The notes beneath the pieces were generated by a model. That model did no database searches, had not been told where the DNA came from, and worked only from the letters and a program-made list of their open reading frames with translations. Below, in pieces: positions 8,326-14,649 of a stretch of 14,649 nt of DNA. Source of the stretch: JANQRV01 sp964533785 (GTDB lineage: Bacteria > Bacteroidota > Bacteroidia > Chitinophagales > Saprospiraceae); the NCBI GenBank assembly GCA_964533785.1, contig CAZHNG010000165.1, positions 1 through 14,649 on the forward strand, written 5' to 3'. Each line of letters starts with the position of its first letter. The first letter of the stretch is position 1. The position numbers and the translations under genes are program-made.

Positions 8326-8341
8326 GCAAGTGTCTCCTTGC
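8326..8341. terminator. Weak candidate bidirectional terminator
   Basis: GCAAG (8326-8330) and CTTGC (8337-8341) form a 5-base stem with a 6-base loop in the gap between the convergent regulator and PSD1 genes. The stem is short and no strong U tract follows, so it is a weak candidate only. Confidence 0.2.
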
Positions 8342-11169
8342 TATATCAACCAAAACTCGGGTAATAACACCAAACTCCACATAATATCTTCTAAGGCTTG
8401 CTGTTTATCTGCTGCTTTTAATTGCCGCAAAAGAACGCGCTTTTCTTTAGCAGTAGGCTCCCTTCCTAATACCTGCAGATAGAGTTTTTCGATTAACCGA
8501 TCATGGTCATATTGTGTTAACCAATCACTAGCACCGCGACGGATCTTTTCGTGGAAAAAAGCGCTGTTCGTTAACATCAGTGATTGTAGTAAGGTAGCTT
8601 CTTCATCACGCTGAGTTACAACATTTTCCCGGACGGGCCTTCCCAGCGTTTTCATGAAATCATCCTGTTTGACCAGTGATGCCCGTGCAAAGGAATAAGC
8701 CAAGCTATCTTTCTTAAAGTCAAAATCCAATAACGTTCCCCAATAACTTTTCTGGAAAGAACCCGCTTGCCAGGCATTTTTCCAGTTGGTATCATCGAAA
8801 AACCGGTCTTGCCAATTATTGGCTGAAGTATCGGCGGTAGTTTTCCAACTGCGATCGGAGTAAACATACTGGAAGGTACTGTCAGCGTAGGCTAGCTGCA
8901 GCGCGAACAATAAGCCGGCGGGGTTGGGAATAAGGCCGTCATTATAGCCTTTAACGGCAATAATGTTTTCTGGCTTCAAAAGATCCACGGGGATCTCCAT
9001 TTTTTGTACCTGGCGCCAATCTTTACCGCTCGTTAGTTTTTTACCGTTAATAAATAAGGTGAAAGCATGATCAGCCGTGATCAAGACGTTCGCTTTAGTG
9101 AGGCTGGGGGACTGATCAACGGAAAAAGTCTTGCGGAATAGCCGTGTTCCGGGTTTGGGCAGCACCCTTCGGTCCAGTTCAATTTCTTCGTGCCAGATCC
9201 AATTGGCTTCCATTGACCGGCCGGCTGGATCAAAAGCTACGCTTTGGTAAAACGGTGTGACGGTCTGACTGAGCGCATCCACAAACTGTTCGGCTGTCAA
9301 TCGCCGTATGGCCGGTCCCTGAAAAACAAATTCTTCCGATTGTAAATATTCGGGACTAGGGTAGGGGACAGCCGGCAATTGATAGGCTTTGGAGGTCATG
9401 ATACGCAGCAGTAGCTGACGAAAGTCATAATCGTTTTCAATAAAATCCATCGCCAGCCAATCTAACAAGTCTTGACTCCAGGGGATATTATCCATCTCAT
9501 CGACCGGAGCAACAATGCCTCGACCCAGCAAACGGTCCCAAAACCGATTGACAATGGTGCGGTATAGCCGGCCATTTTCAGGTTTTACCACGATGCCTGC
9601 CAGTTCTTTCAGCCGGTCTTTCAGGCTATCACTGACCACTTCTCCCAATTCGGGATATAAAAAGGATGTTTGGGCGATACGGCCGGTCGGCTTATCACAG
9701 CGATAAATCTCCAGTGGCTCCCGGGCAAAGATATTGGCGAACCCATAAGCCTGGTCCAAAGTCAGGTTGTTGATAAAACTGTTGTGACAGGAAGCGCATT
9801 TCAGATTCACGCCCAATAATGACTGAGAAATATTCTGGGCAGCCTGCAGTTCAGTACGTTGACTGGCATTGACGGTACCCCTCCATTGGATCCCTTTAAT
9901 AAATCCTTCTGATTCCGGTGAAGGGTCGATCAACTCGCTTACCATTTGATTGTAGGGCTTTTCTTCCAATATAGAACGGTAAAGCCATTCCGTAATTTGC
10001 TTGCGGCCCCCGGTAATATAACCCGTACCCGTATAATCGTTGCGCAATAGATCATTCCAAAAGCTTAACCAATGCAGCGCATAGTTTTCTTTATCGGCAA
10101 GCAACTCCTGGATAAGAACCGTTCTTTTATTAGAAGCAGGATCAGCAACAAAAGATTGAATGACTCCCGGCTCGGGCATAAGCCCAGTTATGTCGAGATA
10201 GGCCCGGCGAATAAATTGACGGTCGTCAATCGTTTGCGGCCAGGAAATACCTTGTTCTTCAAAGTAAACATTTACAAACTGGTCGATAGGGTTGGATAAT
10301 TCCGCCGGTCCTTCCGGAGTAGCCGGTTTGGTTAATGCCAGTTCTGCTTCCCGGAATACTTTCAAGGACTCATCTGCCCAATGAGCTCCCTGATCGATCC
10401 AGAGTTTGATCAATTCAATTTCAGGGGGTTGTAAAGATTTTCCTTTGGGGGGCATGGCATCGTCGTGTGGACGGGGAAGCGTTAACCTGCGAAGCATTTC
10501 ACTTTCTGCGGCATGGCCGGCAGTAAATATTGGCCCGTTTTCCCCGCCGGCAAAGACTCCTTCTTGGTGATCGAGTGCAAGCCCGCCTTTGCGTTTAGCT
10601 GTGCTGTGACATTGGTAGCAATTGTGAGCAAAGATGGCCCGTACTTGCAGATTGAGCCGGTCCAGTTGATCTTGCGGAAATGAATCGCCCGCCGCAAAAG
10701 CCTGGAAAGCCTGCAAGTCTTCGTGATCTACGCTTTCCACCTGGTTCCAAGGCAAAGCGGCTGAAAGGTAGTCCTCACCGTGTGTTAAGCTCGCCCCTAA
10801 ATGTCCGGCGACCGTGATTCCAACGCAACTCAGTAATAGCCCTGCAAAAGGGAGCTTTGCCGGTAATCGATCGCGGTAGCCATACAATACGGCGGTAATG
10901 AGAGAAAGTCCAGCGGTAATATATCCTGCCCATTGGTGCTGATCGACTAGGGTTCCAGAATACTCTTCCGAGGATTTGAGTACTGCTCCCATTATTGCCG
11001 ACAGTATGGCGGTGATCGCCCCGAGATAGGCCATGTAGGTATAATCGATCTCTTTCTTACTGATACGATTCCAGGTTTCCAGCATGAACATTCCGATCAA
11101 TAGCCCAATAGGAAGGTGGACTAACATAGGATGTAAACGGCCTAAAAGACTTATTTCTAGTGTTAACAT
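8341..11169 (-). CDS. Membrane-anchored PSD1-type cytochrome protein (DUF2231-like, PSCyt1, DUF1549, DUF1553)
   Basis: A 942-residue multidomain protein. Residues 1-130 form a DUF2231-like membrane module with HPMLVHLPIG at 13-22 and about four helices. A planctomycete-type cytochrome c domain (PSCyt1) follows with the haem motif CYQCH at 184-188 and AMPPKG at 238-243, where Met239 is a likely axial ligand. DUF1549 spans about 292-490 and contains a second CxxCH (CASCH, 458-462). DUF1553 begins near 505 (NRFWDRLLGRGIV) and resumes near 825-942. Between them (about 655-805) is a beta-rich insert (ANWIW, FRKTF, ADHAFTLFINGK, WNDGL-like turns) resembling the galactose-binding-like domain of rhamnosidase-type enzymes. 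Such proteins are expected in the periplasm, with haem attached there. The reaction is unknown; they often lie beside sulfatases and DUF1501 proteins in marine bacteria. Here a sulfatase is nearby but no DUF1501 gene is in the window. The start at 11169 follows a purine-rich leader. Confidence 0.88.
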   Translation of the reverse strand: MLTLEISLLGRLHPMLVHLPIGLLIGMFMLETWNRISKKEIDYTYMAYLGAITAILSAIMGAVLKSSEEYSGTLVDQHQWAGYITAGLSLITAVLYGYRDRLPAKLPFAGLLLSCVGITVAGHLGASLTHGEDYLSAALPWNQVESVDHEDLQAFQAFAAGDSFPQDQLDRLNLQVRAIFAHNCYQCHSTAKRKGGLALDHQEGVFAGGENGPIFTAGHAAESEMLRRLTLPRPHDDAMPPKGKSLQPPEIELIKLWIDQGAHWADESLKVFREAELALTKPATPEGPAELSNPIDQFVNVYFEEQGISWPQTIDDRQFIRRAYLDITGLMPEPGVIQSFVADPASNKRTVLIQELLADKENYALHWLSFWNDLLRNDYTGTGYITGGRKQITEWLYRSILEEKPYNQMVSELIDPSPESEGFIKGIQWRGTVNASQRTELQAAQNISQSLLGVNLKCASCHNSFINNLTLDQAYGFANIFAREPLEIYRCDKPTGRIAQTSFLYPELGEVVSDSLKDRLKELAGIVVKPENGRLYRTIVNRFWDRLLGRGIVAPVDEMDNIPWSQDLLDWLAMDFIENDYDFRQLLLRIMTSKAYQLPAVPYPSPEYLQSEEFVFQGPAIRRLTAEQFVDALSQTVTPFYQSVAFDPAGRSMEANWIWHEEIELDRRVLPKPGTRLFRKTFSVDQSPSLTKANVLITADHAFTLFINGKKLTSGKDWRQVQKMEIPVDLLKPENIIAVKGYNDGLIPNPAGLLFALQLAYADSTFQYVYSDRSWKTTADTSANNWQDRFFDDTNWKNAWQAGSFQKSYWGTLLDFDFKKDSLAYSFARASLVKQDDFMKTLGRPVRENVVTQRDEEATLLQSLMLTNSAFFHEKIRRGASDWLTQYDHDRLIEKLYLQVLGREPTAKEKRVLLRQLKAADKQQALEDIMWSLVLLPEFWLI

Positions 11170-11561
11170 TGTTCTCTTCTTGAAATGAGATCAAAAATTA
11201 CAAAACTTTCTTAAGGCTGTATGGCTTATTTTGTTAAAATAATTGTTTTTATTTTTTTAATTTAAAATTATTTAAAGTATATTTGAAATAAGAAAACGAT
11301 AGGCGTCGCTGCATCACTTTATAGATTATGGAGTTAGTATCAACTCCTGCCCGTGAAAAGCGTGGTGGTGGTATTAGGGCGGGCGTTTTACCCCACCCAT
11401 ATTAATCTAACAATACAGATATCCCTCCCCGGGCCGCCGGACAGATTGCAAGTTCGACGCCAGATTAGTGATTTTACCCCACCCATATTGTCCCAGGTAA
11501 ATTTTTAAATGAAAGCAAAATTTTTAGTTATTGATATGAAAAGTGAATGTCTGGTCGATTT
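11170..11561. other. 392-base intergenic region with repeats
   Basis: No gene is visible. The part nearest the PSD1 start (about 11200-11290) is very A/T-rich and probably holds its promoter. A 7-base inverted repeat, TTATTTT-GTT-AAAATAA, at 11226-11242 could be an operator. The part nearest the esterase stop is G/C-richer and carries the 18-base direct repeat listed separately. I could not match a full Bacteroidota promoter (TTTG with TAnnTTTG). Confidence 0.5.
11386..11489. repeat. 18-base direct repeat, two copies 86 bases apart
   Basis: TTTTACCCCACCCATATT occurs exactly at 11386-11403 and again at 11472-11489, in the same orientation. An exact 18-base match is very unlikely by chance in a window this size (about 0.002 by a rough uniform-base estimate). 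The 68 bases between the copies show no open frame of interest. The copies may be remnants of insertion-element ends or protein-binding sites upstream of the PSD1 gene; the sequence does not decide. Confidence 0.7.
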
Positions 11562-12455
11562 TCATCTTACAAACCGACTAAAAAACGCCCAGATCTCTTC
11601 ACTCGCCACAAAATCCATATTGCCCCAACTGCCCGGCCAGTCGTGCTTCCCACCTACCAATTGGTATAACCACACTTCGTGATTTGCCTTTCCCTCAGTG
11701 TATTTTTTACTTACCACAAAGCTACTATCACTTAAATTGGTATTGGTTAAAGTATCTATAATGAGTTTGTTACACTCATTCTTTTCAACCCAAAAATCAA
11801 TGATCTCTACCGTGCCCAGGTAGCCACCATATTTGTCCGAATAGTTCGCATCCCCTTCCCAAAGTGTAATGTCATCTTTGGTACCGTGAATTTCAAATAC
11901 CGGTACGGGAGGTTCACCAGCGCAATGAGCAAAAGTAGACTGCATCATACAACCCGCAACCGGCGCTATTGCCGAGAATACCGCTGGCTTTTGACAGGCC
12001 AGCACATAACTCATATCAGCACCGTTAGACATGCCGGTACAAAAAGTATTGACGCTGCTCAACTGATATTTTTTCTGTAAATACTGGGCAAGGGAAGCCA
12101 AAAAGCTTACATCGTCGACTCCGGGATTGGAATAACCGGCATTCCAGGAAGGTTTTCCGTCCTCGCCCATATTGGCTTGGGGATAACATACTGCAAAACC
12201 GTATTGATCGGCAACAGCGTTCATTCCCGAAAATTCCATTATTCCTGGTGCCGTGCCGCCATAACCGTGTAGCGTAAAAACTAAGGGCGCATCTTTAGGC
12301 AAGTTGTCTGGGAGATGTAGAAAATAACTTCGGGTTAATCCATTTGCCTCAAAAGAGCGTTCCTGGGCGGAGGCTTGGAATGGCATCCCGCTGCTGAAAA
12401 AGAGGAGCAGGAGGAGTGGTAACCTATGAGATAGTCTGAGATTATTGTTATTCAT
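11562..12455 (-). CDS. Secreted LpqC/CE1-like esterase
   Basis: A 297-residue alpha/beta hydrolase of the poly(3-hydroxybutyrate) depolymerase / feruloyl esterase-like group (LpqC, COG3509). A signal peptide covers residues 1-30, ending in ASA before Gln31. The oxyanion region is TLHGYGG (61-67), the nucleophile is Ser143 in GMSNG, the acid is probably Asp194 in HGTKDD, and the base is His271 in GGKHDWPG. Paired Cys residues suggest disulfides, in keeping with an exported enzyme. The reaction is hydrolysis of an ester; the substrate could be a feruloyl or acetyl group on a polysaccharide, or a polyester. The nearby sulfatase slightly favours a carbohydrate ester, which is inference. It lies between the PSD1 gene and the sulfatase on the same strand, with gaps of 392 and 246 bases, so separate transcription is likely. 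Confidence 0.88.
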   Translation of the reverse strand: MNNNNLRLSHRLPLLLLLFFSSGMPFQASAQERSFEANGLTRSYFLHLPDNLPKDAPLVFTLHGYGGTAPGIMEFSGMNAVADQYGFAVCYPQANMGEDGKPSWNAGYSNPGVDDVSFLASLAQYLQKKYQLSSVNTFCTGMSNGADMSYVLACQKPAVFSAIAPVAGCMMQSTFAHCAGEPPVPVFEIHGTKDDITLWEGDANYSDKYGGYLGTVEIIDFWVEKNECNKLIIDTLTNTNLSDSSFVVSKKYTEGKANHEVWLYQLVGGKHDWPGSWGNMDFVASEEIWAFFSRFVR

Positions 12456-12512
12456 GAAAAATTTACTTTGTAATCGGGTACATTTATTATATGTCCCCCC
12501 TGAAGTTTACAG

Positions 12513-12546
12513 TCAGGACGATGAAGTCCTGATCGCAATCATCAGG
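12513..12546 (-). promoter_or_regulatory. Mutually exclusive hairpins upstream of the esterase
   Basis: TCAGGAC (12513-12519) pairs with GTCCTGA (12526-12532), a 7-base stem with a 6-base loop. The middle segment can pair instead with ATCAGG (12541-12546) through CCTGAT (12528-12533). If the esterase transcript starts upstream of this point, its leader would have two competing folds about 60-90 bases before the start codon. No promoter or ligand-binding fold is recognised, so an attenuator role is speculative. Confidence 0.3.
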
Positions 12547-12626
12547 TCCCTTCATTCTCAAATCCCTCAGTAAATGCGGAACAGTCTGGTATCTGGCATC
12601 CCGGCCTATTATGCCAGTATGGCCGG

Positions 12627-12666
12627 CCATAGCCGTCCACGTAGGGCCCTACGTGGACGGCTATGG
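12627..12666. repeat. 40-base perfect palindrome
   Basis: Twenty bases (CCATAGCCGTCCACGTAGGG) are followed immediately by their exact reverse complement, centred between 12646 and 12647, with no spacer. Imperfect pairing extends outward (ATGCCA at 12611-12616 with TGGCAT at 12680-12685). It lies 36 bases after the sulfatase stop, so its RNA would form a strong hairpin and could end or stabilise the sulfatase transcript. There is no U tract after it on the minus strand, so it is not a standard intrinsic terminator. A protein-binding site, a cruciform or a mobile-element relic is also possible. Confidence 0.9.
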
Positions 12667-12701
12667 TATGGCTGGCAGGTGGCATCTGCTCTCTTGCCTT
12701 C

Positions 12702-14273
12702 TTACTTCAACTCCAACTGCTCCGTTTTTCCGTATTCTTTCCCTCTAATCCGTTCGAAAGCAGTAAGCATTTCCTGCAGTTTTTCCGGATTGGAAGTAGC
12801 CAGGTTTTGTTGTTGTTCAATGTCCTCACTGAGGTTATAAAGCTGAAAATCTTCGGCATTGCCTAGCTCGATATTGACATTTTTATTTATTGCCGGACCG
12901 TCGTAGGGCGGTATCAATACCCAATCCCCTTTGCGCAGGGCGGTCCTCGTCGTTGCTTCCAAGATCAACTCAGTTCTGCCGTTATTACTTTTACCCAGGA
13001 AAACATCCATCAGGTTCCGGCTATCCATTCCCCGGGCGGGGTTCGCAACCAGTGTAGCTAATGATGCAAGTATATCGACTTGCGATACGATGGCATTAGA
13101 AGTACCTGGTGAAATTTTTCCCTTCCAATACGTAATGAACGGCACCCTGGTCCCTGCTTCGAACAAGCTGTATTTTCCTCCCCGCAAAGGGCCGGCGGGC
13201 TCGTGATCGCCAAGTTTTTCTACCGCATCATCGTAATAACCATCATTGAGCACGGGACCGTTATCGCTGGACAATATGATCAGGGTGTTTTCCAAGATAC
13301 CTTCTGATTCGAGGGTATTCAATAATTCTCCAATGCACCAGTCTGCCTCTACGATGACATCGCCGCGCGGCCCCATTCCCGAGGATCCTGAAAAGCGGGG
13401 ATGAGGAGTGCGCGGTACGTGCGGCTGTTGCAGAGCGTAGTAAAGAAAAAACGGTTGGTCTTTGCGTTGTTTTATGTATTGCTGGGCCCTGACCAGGAAG
13501 GTGTCGGCCATATTTTCGTCGACCCATTTGGCGGCCTCTCCGCCTTTCATGTATCCAATGCGGGGTATGCCATTAACAATACTGCTGTTATGGCCGTGGT
13601 GCCATTTCATTTTTAATAATTCGGGATTGTCTTTACCGGTAGGTTCACCGGGGAAATTGTTGCGGTAGTCCACGGCGATCGGGTCGTTGGGATCTAGTCT
13701 TACCACCCGTCCGTTTTCAATATATACCGTAGGAACGCGATCTTGCGTCGCCGCCATAATGAATGAATAATCAAAGCCTACTTCATTGGGCCCGGGAGTG
13801 ATCATTTCATTCCAATCGACGTTGCCGCTGCCTAGTCCAAGATGCCACTTTCCGACTATTCCTGTGTGGTAGCCCTCTTGTTTCAGGATTTTAGGAACCG
13901 TTATCTGGGCGGTATCGATGAGCAAGGGCGCAGTACCCGATAGGATCTTTGCCCGTTCATTGCGCCAGGGATAGATGCCGGTCAGCAAAGCATAACGGCT
14001 TGGGGAACAAGTGGCCGAAGTAGCATACCCATTGGTAAACCGGATACCGCCGTTGGCCAGCCGGTCAATATTAGGCGTCTTCAGTGCCGTGGCGCCGTAG
14101 GCACCTACATCTCCGTACCCTAGATCGTCGGCATAAATGATGATGATGTTAGGGTTGTCAGTAGCGGATGATGCTGAGCCATCCGCTTCGGTGTTGGAAG
14201 AGGAACAGCTGGAAATGATCACAGCAATTAAAGCGAATAGAAGAAGAATTAGTTGGGTGTTTTTTTTCGTCAT
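12702..14273 (-). CDS. Sulfatase lipoprotein (type I, formylglycine-dependent)
   Basis: A 523-residue arylsulfatase-fold enzyme. The N terminus is a lipoprotein signal, with hydrophobic residues 8-20 and a likely lipidated Cys23 (IISSC-SSS), followed by a Ser-rich linker, so it is probably membrane-anchored outside the cytoplasm. The active-site signature is CSPSR at 89-93, where Cys89 should be converted to formylglycine by a maturase encoded elsewhere. Metal ligands are D49/D50 (YADDLGYGD) and D337/N338 (SSDNGP); other active-site residues are K142/H144 (GKWHLG), H285 (QQPHVP) and K367 (RGGKYSLFEAGTR). It hydrolyses sulfate esters, and the context suggests a sulfated glycan, but the exact subfamily and substrate cannot be read by eye. 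It is complete and of usual length. The start at 14273 places the signal directly after the initiator; no Shine-Dalgarno sequence is visible. Confidence 0.93.
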   Translation of the reverse strand: MTKKNTQLILLLFALIAVIISSCSSSNTEADGSASSATDNPNIIIIYADDLGYGDVGAYGATALKTPNIDRLANGGIRFTNGYATSATCSPSRYALLTGIYPWRNERAKILSGTAPLLIDTAQITVPKILKQEGYHTGIVGKWHLGLGSGNVDWNEMITPGPNEVGFDYSFIMAATQDRVPTVYIENGRVVRLDPNDPIAVDYRNNFPGEPTGKDNPELLKMKWHHGHNSSIVNGIPRIGYMKGGEAAKWVDENMADTFLVRAQQYIKQRKDQPFFLYYALQQPHVPRTPHPRFSGSSGMGPRGDVIVEADWCIGELLNTLESEGILENTLIILSSDNGPVLNDGYYDDAVEKLGDHEPAGPLRGGKYSLFEAGTRVPFITYWKGKISPGTSNAIVSQVDILASLATLVANPARGMDSRNLMDVFLGKSNNGRTELILEATTRTALRKGDWVLIPPYDGPAINKNVNIELGNAEDFQLYNLSEDIEQQQNLATSNPEKLQEMLTAFERIRGKEYGKTEQLELK

Positions 14274-14432
14274 GTTATTACGGGTTGAACGGGTTGCGGG
14301 TTAGAGGGGTTATGGCATTACTGGATATTCAACCCAGCCCAATCGATCCCATCCCGAAAGTTTTTTTGATCTAATGGCTTCCCGACGATGAATGCCGGGA
14401 TGCAGTGTCTATTTGTATTGGCTTTTAAACTT
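14274..14432. other. Sulfatase upstream region
   Basis: No gene is visible. Three copies of CGGGTT (14281, 14290, 14297) precede a GAGGGGTTATGG stretch that resembles a unit of the octamer array further right. The sulfatase promoter should lie here, but I found no convincing -7/-33 pair. Confidence 0.4.
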
Positions 14433-14602
14433 GAGGTTATGAAGTTATGAGGTTATAAGGTTATGAGGTTATCAGGTTATAAGGTTATGAAGTTATAAAG
14501 TTATAAATAAAGTTATAAAGTTATAAAGTTATAAGGTTATAAAGTTATAAGGTTATTTTTGTATAACCCTGTAACCCTGTAACCTTATAACCCTATAACC
14601 TA
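14433..14602. repeat. Octamer tandem array that inverts on itself
   Basis: From 14433 to 14556 there are 15 units of the octamer [GAC]A[AG]GTTAT (for example GAGGTTAT, AAGGTTAT, AAAGTTAT), with a single 4-base AAAT insertion at 14505-14508. After a 6-base turn (TTTTGT, 14557-14562) five units of the reverse complement follow (ATAACCCT, GTAACCCT, GTAACCTT, ATAACCCT, ATAACCTA, 14563-14602). The array can therefore form a hairpin of about 40 base pairs with mismatches. Early units are richer in GAGG and later ones in AAAG, which suggests local duplication of neighbouring units. There is no gene in it. Bases 14603-14649 show nothing I recognise. Confidence 0.92.
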
Positions 14603-14649
14603 GGCTGTTTAGTCTGATGATATACCGGCACAAGCGTTTTTAGCATAGT

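Noticed and set aside
12574..12866. Plus-strand short frames running through the 40-base palindrome into the sulfatase 3' end
   Set aside because: They are antisense to the sulfatase and cross the palindrome; no start signal or domain supports them.
14433..14602. CRISPR array
   Set aside because: The units are contiguous 8-base repeats with no spacers, and no cas gene is present.

Overview
The window looks like a chromosomal segment from a free-living Bacteroidota, possibly a Saprospiria- or Cytophagia-like lineage. I infer this from gene content: a LytS-type kinase paired with a LytTR regulator, a giant WG-repeat exported protein, a planctomycete-type cytochrome/DUF1549/DUF1553 protein beside a lipoprotein sulfatase, and an absence of clear Shine-Dalgarno sequences. 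No rRNA, tRNA, CRISPR array or intact transposase is visible.

Layout. Bases 1-218 hold the start or a fragment of an unidentified minus-strand reading frame that runs off the left edge. Bases 319-4053 (+) encode a 1244-residue exported WG beta-repeat protein. It converges, with a 2-base gap, on a minus-strand pair: a short-chain dehydrogenase (4056-4919) and a DUF2306 membrane protein (5008-5835). Bases 6080-6310 are a fold-back, MITE-like element just upstream of a plus-strand two-component pair, a LytS/YehU-type histidine kinase (6352-7527) and a LytTR response regulator (7604-8323). From 8341 to 14273 three minus-strand genes follow, with large gaps between them: a 942-residue membrane-anchored PSD1-type cytochrome protein, a secreted CE1/LpqC-like esterase, and a sulfatase lipoprotein. 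The right end (14433-14602) is an octamer tandem repeat that turns back on itself.

How the genes may work together. The sulfatase, the secreted esterase and the PSD1 protein are all predicted to act outside the cytoplasm. They could take part in breaking down a sulfated, esterified substrate such as an algal polysaccharide, but there is no SusC/SusD pair, glycoside hydrolase or DUF1501 gene here to confirm that. The kinase and regulator form a complete signalling pair. A 15-base near-palindrome that overlaps the kinase stop codon also lies upstream of the dehydrogenase gene, which hints at, but does not prove, a shared operator.

The most unusual parts are non-coding: a 40-base perfect palindrome between the sulfatase and esterase genes, the octamer array with inverted copies, the fold-back element that supplies a false N-terminal extension to the kinase, and an 18-base direct repeat upstream of the PSD1 gene. 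I do not see a clearly new multi-gene system.
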